Assembly (NCBI GenBank): GCA_015491935.1 | Contig: WGGB01000201.1 | Span: forward strand, 1 to 37,121 | Length of the DNA stretch: 37,121 bases | Direction of reading: 5' to 3' | Source of the DNA: Alteromonadaceae bacterium | GTDB taxonomy: Bacteria > Pseudomonadota > Gammaproteobacteria > Enterobacterales > Alteromonadaceae | In this document: piece after piece, positions 1 through 8,061 of the stretch | How the letters are laid out: the number at the start of each line of letters is the position of its first letter | How positions within the stretch are numbered: position 1 is the stretch's first letter | Made by a program: the position numbers and the translations under genes | Notes under the pieces: model-generated | What the model saw: only the letters and a program-made list of their open reading frames with translations | What the model was told of the DNA's origin: nothing | The model's database searches: none

Positions 1-1160
1 ATATTATTCATGGGTGAAGGTGGCTTAGTACCCAACACACCCAATACGATAAAACTAATAGCGAATTGAATAAGGTTAAAGGTATGAAGTTTGCTACGAT
101 ATTTCAATGATTTTACTACACCACGGTCAAACCAAGGTAATAAAAATAAAACAATAATCGCAGAGAACATACCAATAGCGCCAATGCCTTTGCTAGGAAT
201 AATACGTAAAATAGTATAGAAAGGACCAAAATACCAAACAGGTGCAATATGCTCAGGTGTTTTTAAACCATTTGCAGGTTCAAAGTTTGGCGCTTCCATA
301 AAGTAACCGCCACCATCCGGATGGAAAAACATAACCCAACAAAAGATAAAGATAAAGGCGACTACATACATAATATCTTTAACTGAATAATAGGGATGAA
401 ATGGCACCGAATCAACAATGTCATATTTATCAGTATAGTTTTTATGGAATTTAAATTTACTTTGCTCTTCTTTTGGAATGCTACCTTTAGGTTTTTTAAT
501 ATCAGTACCTTCAGGGTTGTTAGAACCAACTTCATGTAAAGCTAAAATATGGAAGAAAACTAGTACCACTAAAACCAGTGGAATCGCAGCAACGTGCAAG
601 GCAAAAAATCGATTTAATGTGGCACCTGAAATAACATAATCACCACGGATCCAAAGAGTTAAATCATCACCAATGACGGGAATAGCACCAAATAAAGAAA
701 TAATTACTTGCGCACCCCAATATGACATATTACCCCAAGGCAATAAATATCCCATAAAGGCTTCAGCCATCAAGGCTAAGAAAATTAACATACCGAATAA
801 CCACAATAACTCACGTGGTTTTTGATAAGAACCGTACATTAAGCCACGGAACATATGCATATATATAACAATGAAAAATGCTGATGCACCAGTTGAATGC
901 ATATAACGCAACAACCAACCATAATCTACATCTCTCATTATATATTCAACAGAAGCAAATGCTCCTTCACCCGATGGATTATAATCCATGGTTAACCAAA
1001 TACCAGTAAGTAGCTGGTTAACTAATACTAAAATAGCCAGCGAACCAAAAATATACCAAAAATTAAAGTTTTTAGGTGCTGGATACTGAGCTAAATGTTT
1101 ATTCCACGCATCGGTCACAGGTAAACGTTTGTCAATCCAAGCCATAAAATTTGATAACAT
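1..1160 (-). CDS. petB: Ubiquinol-cytochrome c reductase cytochrome b subunit (3' end beyond window)
   Basis: This is the di-heme integral membrane subunit of the bc1 complex, which oxidises quinol and passes electrons to the Rieske protein and cytochrome c1. About 386 codons are present; the last few tens lie beyond the left edge. The translation begins MLSNFMAWIDKRLPV. Likely heme ligands are H88 and H102, and H189 and H204; the second pair is 15 apart rather than the 14 of mitochondrial cytochrome b. The Qo-site motif reads PVWY instead of PEWY, which I recall as usual in beta/gammaproteobacteria. The ATG shares its A with the TAA stop of petA (TAATG), and AAGGAGAGG lies just upstream, so the start is firm and translation is probably coupled. 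Cytochrome c1 (petC) would be expected next, outside the window. Confidence 0.96.
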   Translation of the reverse strand, partial: MLSNFMAWIDKRLPVTDAWNKHLAQYPAPKNFNFWYIFGSLAILVLVNQLLTGIWLTMDYNPSGEGAFASVEYIMRDVDYGWLLRYMHSTGASAFFIVIYMHMFRGLMYGSYQKPRELLWLFGMLIFLALMAEAFMGYLLPWGNMSYWGAQVIISLFGAIPVIGDDLTLWIRGDYVISGATLNRFFALHVAAIPLVLVVLVFFHILALHEVGSNNPEGTDIKKPKGSIPKEEQSKFKFHKNYTDKYDIVDSVPFHPYYSVKDIMYVVAFIFIFCWVMFFHPDGGGYFMEAPNFEPANGLKTPEHIAPVWYFGPFYTILRIIPSKGIGAIGMFSAIIVLFLLPWFDRGVVKSLKYRSKLHTFNLIQFAISFIVLGVLGTKPPSPMNN

Positions 1161-1756
1161 TATACCTCTCCTTGACTAACACCAATTAATAGCGTGTCTT
1201 CTGAAATATATGAATGATCGGGAACCACTAAGTTTAATGGTGCAGGAACCCCTTGAAATACACGACCAGAAAGATCATATGTTGAACCATGACAAGGGCA
1301 GAAAAAACCATTGTCTAGGCCTTTAACATGCTCTTCCATCGTATCTTTTTCATAAGTTGGCGCACAACCTAAATGAGTACAAACCCCTAAACCAACCCAA
1401 AATTCAGGCTTAATTGAGCGATTAATGTTTTTTGCATAAGGTGGCTGCTGCGGCTCTTCTGAATTAGGATCTCGTAATCTGTCGCTAATATCAGGCAATT
1501 TAAGTTCTGCCAACATTTTTTCTGTTCTGCGAACGATATATACTGGCTTACCTCGCCATTCAGCACGAATCATCTGGCCTTTTTCTATTTTACCTACATT
1601 GATTTCAACCGGAGCGCCCGCTGCTTTCGCACGTTCGCTGGGGTTCCAAGATCTAATAAAAGGCACAGCCCAACCGACAACACCTACACCACCGACTACC
1701 GAAGTAGCAACAGTTAAAAAGCGTCTACGGCCATTATCAACTGGCACATTGCTCAT
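1160..1756 (-). CDS. petA: Ubiquinol-cytochrome c reductase Rieske iron-sulfur subunit
   Basis: This is the Rieske [2Fe-2S] subunit of the bc1 complex, anchored by one N-terminal helix with its cluster domain in the periplasm. The 198 residues match the family's usual length. The N-terminus NGRRRFLTVA followed by a Gly/Val-rich hydrophobic stretch is a twin-arginine type signal-anchor. Both cluster-binding boxes are intact: CTHLGC (C126, H128, C131) and CPCHGS (C153, C155, H156, S158). It is the first gene of the petAB(C) operon and overlaps petB by one base. A candidate Fur box and promoter lie upstream, which would fit iron control of an iron-rich complex. Confidence 0.97.
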   Translation of the reverse strand: MSNVPVDNGRRRFLTVATSVVGGVGVVGWAVPFIRSWNPSERAKAAGAPVEINVGKIEKGQMIRAEWRGKPVYIVRRTEKMLAELKLPDISDRLRDPNSEEPQQPPYAKNINRSIKPEFWVGLGVCTHLGCAPTYEKDTMEEHVKGLDNGFFCPCHGSTYDLSGRVFQGVPAPLNLVVPDHSYISEDTLLIGVSQGEV

Positions 1757-1944
1757 TCAAACTCTCCAAATTAGTTTTATTTAAACAAAACTCATTTTTA
1801 CTAAAAAACACTAAAATTATTATTATTGTTCAAATAAAAAACACAAAAAAAATCACTACAAAATCTTTACGATCATAAAGAAATAGCTTTATTTTTACAA
1901 GGTAATTTACTGATTTAGAGTATTATTTCAGTAATTATTTTACT

Positions 1945-1974
1945 TATATAATCAGCTACAATCTAATCACCCAA
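1945..1974 (-). promoter_or_regulatory. Candidate petAB promoter
   Basis: On the minus strand TTGGGT (1974-1969) and TATATA (1950-1945) are separated by 18 bases, about 190 bases before the petA start. The -35 match is weak and AT-rich DNA gives many chance -10 boxes. The neighbouring Fur-box-like sequence adds some support. Confidence 0.35.
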
Positions 1975-1976
1975 GT

Positions 1977-1995
1977 AATGAGAATTATTACTATT
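1977..1995. promoter_or_regulatory. Candidate Fur box upstream of petAB
   Basis: AATGAGAATTATTACTATT matches the 19-base gammaproteobacterial Fur pattern AATGANAATNATTNTCATT at 14 of its 16 specified positions. It lies immediately upstream of the candidate petAB -35 box. Chance matches are more likely in AT-rich DNA, so this is a candidate only. Confidence 0.45.
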
Positions 1996-2103
1996 AAAAA
2001 TGTGATATTAGTTATTATTTAGAACGGTTTACTTGCACACATTATTTTTACTTAAAATTAGGTCAAGAATTTAAATATGTAAAGGAAGTGAATAAATTAA
2101 AGA

Positions 2104-2135
2104 CATAAAAAAACCGACATTTGTCGGTTTTTTAT
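2104..2135 (-). terminator. Rho-independent terminator of rplM-rpsI
   Basis: On the minus strand ACCGACA-AA-TGTCGGT, flanked by A and T runs, gives a stem of about 12 pairs ending in a T tract, starting about 30 bases after the rpsI stop. The A/T symmetry means it could also work in the other direction. Confidence 0.9.
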
Positions 2136-2166
2136 AATTATATTTTCTAAATGCAGAGCATAAAAA

Positions 2167-2559
2167 TTAACGTTTCGAGAATTGTGGTTTTTTACGTGCT
2201 TTATGTAAACCAACTTTCTTACGTTCAACTTTACGAGCATCACGCGTAACGAAGCCAGCTTGACGTAGAGCACCACGTAAAGTTTCATCGTATTGCATTA
2301 ATGCACGAGTAATACCGTGACGAATTGCACCAGCTTGACCTGAAATACCACCACCAACAACAGTAATATTAAAGTTAAATTTTTCTAACATTTCAACAAG
2401 TTCTAATGGTTGACGAACAACCATACGAGCCGTTTCACGACCAAAGTACTCAGAAATATCACGTTTGTTAATTGTAATTGCACCGTTACCAGCTTTCATG
2501 AACACACGAGCAGTTGAGCTCTTGCGACGACCAGTACCGTAATATTGATTATCAGCCAT
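2167..2559 (-). CDS. rpsI: 30S ribosomal protein S9
   Basis: Small-subunit ribosomal protein S9, whose basic C-terminal tail reaches the P-site tRNA. The 130 residues equal the E. coli length. The start [19 protein letters not shown] and the C-terminus KKPQFSKR are diagnostic, and the terminal Lys/Arg is retained. It follows rplM by 3 bases, and its GGAG ribosome site lies inside the last codons of rplM, so the two are one transcription unit. A strong terminator follows. Confidence 0.98.
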   Translation of the reverse strand: MADNQYYGTGRRKSSTARVFMKAGNGAITINKRDISEYFGRETARMVVRQPLELVEMLEKFNFNITVVGGGISGQAGAIRHGITRALMQYDETLRGALRQAGFVTRDARKVERKKVGLHKARKKPQFSKR

Positions 2560-2562
2560 TGC

Positions 2563-2991
2563 TTAAAGCTCCAAAAGTTGTGGTTGTTGTGCAGTATGCT
2601 TGTGCTCAGCACCGGCATACACTTTTAACTTACGGTACATTTCACGACCTAAAGGACCTTTAGGTAACATACCTTTTACTGCGAATTCAATAACACGCTC
2701 AGGTGCTTTTTCAATTAGTTTTTCAAAGCTAATTTGCTTTAAGCCACCAGGGAATTCAGTATGCGAGTAGTAAATTTTACCTTTCGCTTTGTTACCAGTA
2801 ACTTTTACTTTTTCAGCGTTAATAACAACGATGTAATCGCCAGTATCACAATGAGGAGTATATTCTGGTTTATGCTTCCCGCGTAAGCGAGTTGCAATTT
2901 CAGTAGCGATACGACCTAAAGTTTTATCTTCGGCGTCCACTAAGAACCATTCGCGTTTAACGCTTTCTGGTTTTGCTACAAAAGTTTTCAT
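2563..2991 (-). CDS. rplM: 50S ribosomal protein L13
   Basis: Large-subunit assembly protein L13. I start it at [10 protein letters not shown] because this gives 142 residues, the E. coli length, and aligns with MKTFTAKPET. An in-frame ATG four codons earlier (3003) would add MGFL. Neither start has a good Shine-Dalgarno sequence, and a structured leader precedes both, which suggests control at the level of translation. Conserved blocks include HVDTGDY-like [16 protein letters not shown] and [12 protein letters not shown]. It is the first gene of rplM-rpsI. Confidence 0.97.
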   Translation of the reverse strand: MKTFVAKPESVKREWFLVDAEDKTLGRIATEIATRLRGKHKPEYTPHCDTGDYIVVINAEKVKVTGNKAKGKIYYSHTEFPGGLKQISFEKLIEKAPERVIEFAVKGMLPKGPLGREMYRKLKVYAGAEHKHTAQQPQLLEL

Positions 2992-3140
2992 TAAAAAACC
3001 CATATTTTAAAAATGTTACATAAATAATAATTTAGTAGTTACCTATTAAATTATTGGTTAATTGAGGCTACGCACTACCCCTTCGAGTATCGAGCCCATT
3101 GTTTTAGCTTAATACTAAAACAGTGTAACGTTGGGAGCGC
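2992..3140 (-). promoter_or_regulatory. Structured 5' leader of rplM-rpsI (candidate L13 autoregulatory leader)
   Basis: Between the promoter and the rplM start the RNA can form three hairpins. One is GTTTTAG/CTAAAAC. A middle one is closed by GGCT/AGCC. The third, close to the start, is a 13-pair stem with one mismatch (3055-3043 with 3038-3026) and a GTAA loop. rplM has no clear Shine-Dalgarno sequence. In E. coli rplM-rpsI is repressed by L13 acting on its leader, so the same role is inferred here. Confidence 0.55.
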
Positions 3141-3175
3141 AAGATTATACAGAAAGTTATTTTAAAGATCACGCT
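3140..3175 (-). promoter_or_regulatory. Candidate rplM promoter
   Basis: On the minus strand a perfect TATAAT, preceded directly by TG and followed by CTTGCGC, lies about 160 bases before rplM. The -35 element is poor (GTGATC at 17 bases). The GC-rich stretch after the -10 is typical of ribosomal protein promoters. Confidence 0.5.
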
Positions 3176-3435
3176 TAATTTTTAATCTTATATAAAAAAA
3201 TTAACTTTATACTGCTATTTGATAAAGTGGATATTAGAATGAGTAAATTAATGTAAAAAATATCAACCTGATTCCACTCCAATGTCGCTAGTAACATATT
3301 CTGTTTATTAATAGGCTATTTATTAACTATGAAAAAGTAAGCCATTAATATGTTGATACGCTAATTAATTTACAACGACTTATTCAGTTATCTCCTGCTT
3401 TTACTGCAACTCATCATTAAGATGCGTAAATACTT
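3176..3435. other. Gene-free AT-rich spacer between the rplM promoter and the efflux operon
   Basis: No coding sequence, convincing hairpin or direct repeat is visible. This is the junction where the accessory efflux block meets the ribosomal protein operon. I find no terminator for the efflux operon here and no insertion-sequence ends. Confidence 0.5.
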
Positions 3436-3777
3436 TTAAAAGTGCCCACTATCACTGATGGGTAAAAACCAAAACCGTAAATTGGCGGATTGGCAAATAG
3501 GAGATAACTTTTGCATTAATGCTGTTTTATCTTCCATTTTCACCAACACTTCAAATTGAAATAATTCGCGATATCCTTCTACCTGCTCAGTAATATTAAA
3601 ATGGCTATGCTCTTTACTATAACCGCTCATTTTTTTTAAGTTAAAACCTGTTATTTGCTCCATCGCGATAAGTGCATCTACTAAGTCATCTTTTAATTCT
3701 TTTGGTGAGATTAAAATAAATAACTGTTCTTTTTGCGCCAAATTAGCACTTTTCTGATCGTCAAACTGATACTTCAT
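3436..3777 (-). CDS. DUF3240 family protein, accessory to CusA/CzcA-type efflux
   Basis: A small soluble protein (113 residues) that I recognise as the DUF3240 family, usually encoded directly after CusA/CzcA-type RND pumps. Its molecular function is not established as far as I know. The alpha/beta pattern suggests a PII-like or ferredoxin-like fold, including a stretch around ITGFNLKKMSGYSKEHSHF. I start at the ATG at 3777 because GGAG precedes it by six bases. An in-frame GTG at 3789 would add MEHS. It is the last gene of the efflux operon and lies immediately after the pump. A regulatory or metal-sensing role is plausible but only inferred. Confidence 0.8.
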   Translation of the reverse strand: MKYQFDDQKSANLAQKEQLFILISPKELKDDLVDALIAMEQITGFNLKKMSGYSKEHSHFNITEQVEGYRELFQFEVLVKMEDKTALMQKLSPICQSANLRFWFLPISDSGHF

Positions 3778-3790
3778 ACTATGCTCCACA

Positions 3791-6700
3791 TTACTGCCCT
3801 GTGTTTTCTATAAGGTTAGCGCTATTACATACTTTACTCTTCATTCTATCTTCCATAAAGCGCTCCATGCGCGCATAAAATAATGGTAATAAATACAAGG
3901 TAGTGATGGTTGATGTGATCAAACCACCAATGACCACTATTGCTAACGGTTTTTGAATTTCAGCTCCTGGTCCTGTAGCAAAAGCTAAAGGGATCAAACC
4001 AAACATTCCTGTAGATGCTGTCATTAAAATAGGTCTTAAACGACGATTAGCACCATCAATGACTCTATGATTTAAATCATTAATCAGCATTTTTGTTTGT
4101 TCAAAATAACTGACCATTACCACGCCATTAGCAACAGCAACACCTAATAAAGCAATAAAACCTACAGAGGCTGGAACAGAAAGATATTCACCACTAATAT
4201 ATAAAGCGATAATACCTCCCATAACCGCAAAAGGTATATTTGCTAGGATCAGTGCTGACTTTGTTAAAGAATTAAAAGTAGTAAATAAAATAATGAAAAT
4301 GAGTATTAAAGCTGCAGGTACTACAATTAATAAGTTTTTAGTTGCTCGCTGCTGACTTTCAAATTCACCACCAAACACTAATGTATAACCACTTGGCATA
4401 ATAACTTTTTGACTTATTTGTTGATTTAATTCATCAACAAAGCCAACAACATCTCGTCCAACAACATTGGTACTAATAGAAACAAAACGATTGCCCTTTT
4501 CACGCTCAATGAGTAAAGGGCCATTTTTAAAACTAATATTGGCAATCGTTTCTAAAGTCATTAAACTATGATCAGGCATTAACACCATTATATTTTTTAA
4601 TTCAGCTAACGAAGTAATGCTTTTGGCTGTTACGTGTTTATTTACACTCACGTTAGTATGATTACTTAACACAACTGCTGTAGATTTATTACCCTGTAAA
4701 ATTTCAGATACTGTGTATTCTTCTAACTGAGATTTTAAAAACATCGACAATTCTTTTACTGTCATTCCTGCTTGCATGGCAACTTCAGGAATAAGCTCAA
4801 TATTAAGATACTTACCACCTTCAATTAAAGCTGCTTGCACATCAGCACTCCCTGTCACTTTATTAGTAACTTCAGCAATGTCATTCGCCAATTTAGCCAA
4901 TATGTTAACATCATTGCCAAATACTTTTATTGAAACATCACCCGTGCTACCTGTTAACATTTCAGATACACGCATTTGAATGGGTTGAGTAAAACCAATA
5001 TTAATCCCTGGAAATTCTACTAATACTTCCCGAATTGCTTGTACAAGTTCAGCTTTGGTTTCAAAACGCCATTCATCACTAGGGGCAAGCTCCATAAAAA
5101 CATCCGTTTCATTTAAGCCCATAGGATCAAGCCCAAGTTCATCAGAACCTGTTCTTGCAACTATTTGTTTTATCTCAGGTACTCTCTCTAATAGTATGCG
5201 CTCTATTTGTTCATCTAAATCAATTGATGCCTGTAAAGAAATACTAGGCGATTTTTCTAACTGAACGATAATATCCCCTTCGTCTAGTAATGGCATAAAG
5301 CTTTTCCCTAACCCCATAAATAATACACCACTTAGCACTAATATTGCGCTAATGCTGAACACAAACACTTTAGGTGCTGCTAACATTTTAGTTAATGTGC
5401 GCTTATAAAAGTGTTGCATTACGGTAACCATTTTAGGATCTTTAACCGCCTCATCTTTAAGTAAAAAAGACGCCATAATAGGAATGATGGTTAACGATAA
5501 AAGTAAAGCACTGATCATGGCAAAAACAATAGTAAGTGCGACTGGTGTAAACAATTTACCTTCTAACCCCGTTAACGTCAGTAAAGGTGAAAAGACAATC
5601 AACACAATAATAGTGCCCACTACAACAGGCACCGCTACTTCTTTACAGGCGCGGTAAATAACGTGTAAACGTGGTAATGACTTATTCTTTGAAAGTTGAT
5701 TAACGATGTTTTCAACAATGACCACCGAGGCATCAACCAGCATACCTATAGCTATCACCAGTCCGCCTAAACTCATTAAATTGGCAGAAAGATTGAAGTA
5801 ATTCATTAAAATAAATGTCATCAATGCAGCAAGTGGTAAAGATAACGACACCACAATAGATGAACGTAAATCACCTAAAAATATCGCTAACAAAATAATC
5901 ACTAAAATAACCGCTTGAGCCAATGCGCTGGTAATGGTGCTAATAGCAGTATCAATCAAGTTTGAGCGATCATAAAACACATTAATTTGTGTACCTTTAG
6001 GCAATGATGGTGCAATTTCAGCAAGTTTTGCTTTTACATTTCTAACTACCTGCGCAGTGTTACTATTTTTTAAAGCAATAATTAACCCTTGTGCGGTTTC
6101 TTTACCATCTTTTGTTACCGCACCATAACGTGTTAAATGCCCTATATTAACGGTAGCTATATCACTTAAACGAATAACTTTATTGCCTTGACCTTTTTTA
6201 GTAACTGATTTAATAATAAGTTTTTCTAAATCGGCAAGGTGAGTTAAACGCCCTTGTGTGCGTAAAACTAAGGTATCATTACCTTTAATTAATCGTCCGA
6301 TACCGCCATTAATATTATTATTTGCTAATGCTTGCTCAATGTCGCTAAATGATATTTTTAATTGCGCCATAATTAAAATATCAGGGCTAATTTCAAAGGT
6401 TTTTACATAACCTCCTAAGCTATTTACATCTGCAACGCCAGCAACCGTTCTTAATAGCGGCCTAATTTGCCAATCAAGTAATTCTCGTCTCTGAGTCAGC
6501 GATAAATTAGGGTTTTCAACGCTGAACATAAACATTTCACTCAGCGGTGTACTCATTGGAGCCATGCCACCACTGATATTCTTAGGTAAAGATGACCATA
6601 TATTCATTAAACGCTCATTCACTTGCTGACGAGCCCAATAAATGTCAGTACCTTGTTCAAAATCAATAGTAATAGCGGTAATTGAATACTTAGTGGTTGA

Positions 6701-6949
6701 ACGCAACATTTCTTGCGCAGGAATACCAAGTAACTCTGTTTCAATAATACGAGTCACTTGAGATTCTATTTCAACCGATGTCATACCTGGCGCTTTAAGC
6801 ACTATTTTCACTTGTGTAGGTGAAATATCAGGAAAAGCATCAATAGGAATATTGAGCCAAGATTTTGCACCTATAATCACTACAATTAGCGCAATAATGC
6901 TAACGAATAATCGTTGTGACAAAGAAAACTTAATCAGTGATTGCAACAC
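3791..6949 (-). CDS. CusA/CzcA-family heavy-metal efflux RND permease
   Basis: Inner-membrane proton-driven pump of the HME branch of RND transporters (1052 residues, usual size). A first membrane helix near residues 11-31 is followed by the HME signature in the porter domain (GTDIYWARQQVNERL). Helix 4 has IAIGMLVDASVVIVEN with a single Asp in the proton relay, as in HME rather than HAE1 pumps. The porter region has MRVSEMLTGSTGDV, a Met-containing variant seen in CzcA-like proteins. Substrate metal (Cu/Ag versus Zn/Co/Cd) cannot be fixed from sequence. The start is a GTG overlapping the TAG stop of the adaptor gene by one base, with GGGGGTGAG just before it, indicating coupled translation. 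Confidence 0.93.
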   Translation of the reverse strand: MLQSLIKFSLSQRLFVSIIALIVVIIGAKSWLNIPIDAFPDISPTQVKIVLKAPGMTSVEIESQVTRIIETELLGIPAQEMLRSTTKYSITAITIDFEQGTDIYWARQQVNERLMNIWSSLPKNISGGMAPMSTPLSEMFMFSVENPNLSLTQRRELLDWQIRPLLRTVAGVADVNSLGGYVKTFEISPDILIMAQLKISFSDIEQALANNNINGGIGRLIKGNDTLVLRTQGRLTHLADLEKLIIKSVTKKGQGNKVIRLSDIATVNIGHLTRYGAVTKDGKETAQGLIIALKNSNTAQVVRNVKAKLAEIAPSLPKGTQINVFYDRSNLIDTAISTITSALAQAVILVIILLAIFLGDLRSSIVVSLSLPLAALMTFILMNYFNLSANLMSLGGLVIAIGMLVDASVVIVENIVNQLSKNKSLPRLHVIYRACKEVAVPVVVGTIIVLIVFSPLLTLTGLEGKLFTPVALTIVFAMISALLLSLTIIPIMASFLLKDEAVKDPKMVTVMQHFYKRTLTKMLAAPKVFVFSISAILVLSGVLFMGLGKSFMPLLDEGDIIVQLEKSPSISLQASIDLDEQIERILLERVPEIKQIVARTGSDELGLDPMGLNETDVFMELAPSDEWRFETKAELVQAIREVLVEFPGINIGFTQPIQMRVSEMLTGSTGDVSIKVFGNDVNILAKLANDIAEVTNKVTGSADVQAALIEGGKYLNIELIPEVAMQAGMTVKELSMFLKSQLEEYTVSEILQGNKSTAVVLSNHTNVSVNKHVTAKSITSLAELKNIMVLMPDHSLMTLETIANISFKNGPLLIEREKGNRFVSISTNVVGRDVVGFVDELNQQISQKVIMPSGYTLVFGGEFESQQRATKNLLIVVPAALILIFIILFTTFNSLTKSALILANIPFAVMGGIIALYISGEYLSVPASVGFIALLGVAVANGVVMVSYFEQTKMLINDLNHRVIDGANRRLRPILMTASTGMFGLIPLAFATGPGAEIQKPLAIVVIGGLITSTITTLYLLPLFYARMERFMEDRMKSKVCNSANLIENTGQ

Positions 6950-8061
6950 TACTCACCCCCTAATTCAAGTAATACACCTTGAATCGCACTGACTGATGTT
7001 ACGAGTACTTGTTGGTTAATTATCGGCTCAACACTGCTAAAAATATAATCTTCGTTGGTTGAATTAAGTAAGGTTACTGCAACCAGTGTTAACTGATTTT
7101 GTTCAGGTTCTTTAATCGCAATATAATTTTGATTTTTAAACTCAAATACAGCAGATTTTTTTATCCTATACGCTTGTTGATCATAAATAGGTGTTACGAC
7201 CACATTCTGCCCTAGCGATAATTGACACGTTGAGTTATCAACAACACTTTTAGACCATACAGCAACAGTAAAACCATTAATCACTTGCTCTTTATTATCT
7301 AGTGCTAATTTACATTTTTGCCTTACAAGGTTGAAATAGTTCAAGTTAACAAGATTTGTAATGGGTACATTCACCTTTAAGCGAATTGCAGATGTTGGAA
7401 TCACATCAAATAACAACTCCCCCTCATTTTTTGCAATTAAAGGTTGTGATGTTGAAGACAACGCATAGCGCAGCACTCCAGATGTAGGCGCAATAATGGA
7501 TATTTTTTCATTGTCATCAATATGTAAAAATGATTTGTAATGATGTAAATGTTCAAAGCGCAGTTTAGCAGCAAAATAATGCTGGCTAATGGCAACCCAC
7601 TTAGATTGAGATAATGCTTTTTGATTATACAAACGTTTACTTGATTGATATTGCTGGTTAGCATTTTCAAAAAGTTGTTTTGCTGCTTCAAACTCATCAA
7701 GAAAGTGATGTACATCGTAGCCCGTTAAATAGGCTATTGGCTGGTTTTTGGTCACTGTTTGCCCATTACTAACCATGTAGTTAACTTGTTGTACCGAAAA
7801 AGGTAAAAATACTGAAAAATTTTCACCTTGTTTTTCTGTTACGGCCGCAAGTACATTGGAGCCTGATACATATTTAACTTGCGCCACTTTATCAAAGGTA
7901 AAGTTATATTGCCCTAGTTGGTCTAAATTCAAATTGGTAGCTGAAACCATCGTTGTTGGTAATAAGGTTAATGCCGCAACAATAAAACTTGTTGTTAAAG
8001 GCTTTATTGACGACTTTGAAACGCGCATCAATGTAGATGATTTTTTTATTAGCTGATTCAT
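6949..8061 (-). CDS. Efflux RND periplasmic adaptor (membrane fusion protein)
   Basis: A HlyD/CusB-type adaptor (370 residues) that bridges the inner-membrane pump and the outer-membrane channel. The N-terminus has a hydrophobic export segment at about residues 20-42 ending VSA. Next come a lipoyl-like half (NGQTVTKNQPIAYLTGYDVH), a helical hairpin rich in Gln/Asn and Ala, and beta-barrel domains. It overlaps the upstream channel gene by four bases (ATGA) and the downstream pump by one, so the operon is tightly coupled. Similarity to well-studied CusB is low and no Met-rich N-terminal metal site is obvious. Confidence 0.88.
   Translation of the reverse strand: MNQLIKKSSTLMRVSKSSIKPLTTSFIVAALTLLPTTMVSATNLNLDQLGQYNFTFDKVAQVKYVSGSNVLAAVTEKQGENFSVFLPFSVQQVNYMVSNGQTVTKNQPIAYLTGYDVHHFLDEFEAAKQLFENANQQYQSSKRLYNQKALSQSKWVAISQHYFAAKLRFEHLHHYKSFLHIDDNEKISIIAPTSGVLRYALSSTSQPLIAKNEGELLFDVIPTSAIRLKVNVPITNLVNLNYFNLVRQKCKLALDNKEQVINGFTVAVWSKSVVDNSTCQLSLGQNVVVTPIYDQQAYRIKKSAVFEFKNQNYIAIKEPEQNQLTLVAVTLLNSTNEDYIFSSVEPIINQQVLVTSVSAIQGVLLELGGE

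Larger units (their letters stand above)
1757..2105. other. Intergenic leader of petAB, AT-rich
   Basis: No gene is visible between petA and the rpsI terminator. The stretch is very AT-rich and holds a candidate sigma70 promoter and a Fur-box-like sequence facing petA. I see nothing else in it. Confidence 0.6.

Noticed and set aside
2097-2288. Second reading frame overlapping rpsI and its terminator
   Set aside because: It overlaps a certain ribosomal protein gene and the terminator stem; composition is that of a shadow frame.
4776-5264. Plus-strand frames inside the HME pump gene
   Set aside because: Antisense shadows of a well-conserved coding sequence with no ribosome site or recognisable domain.
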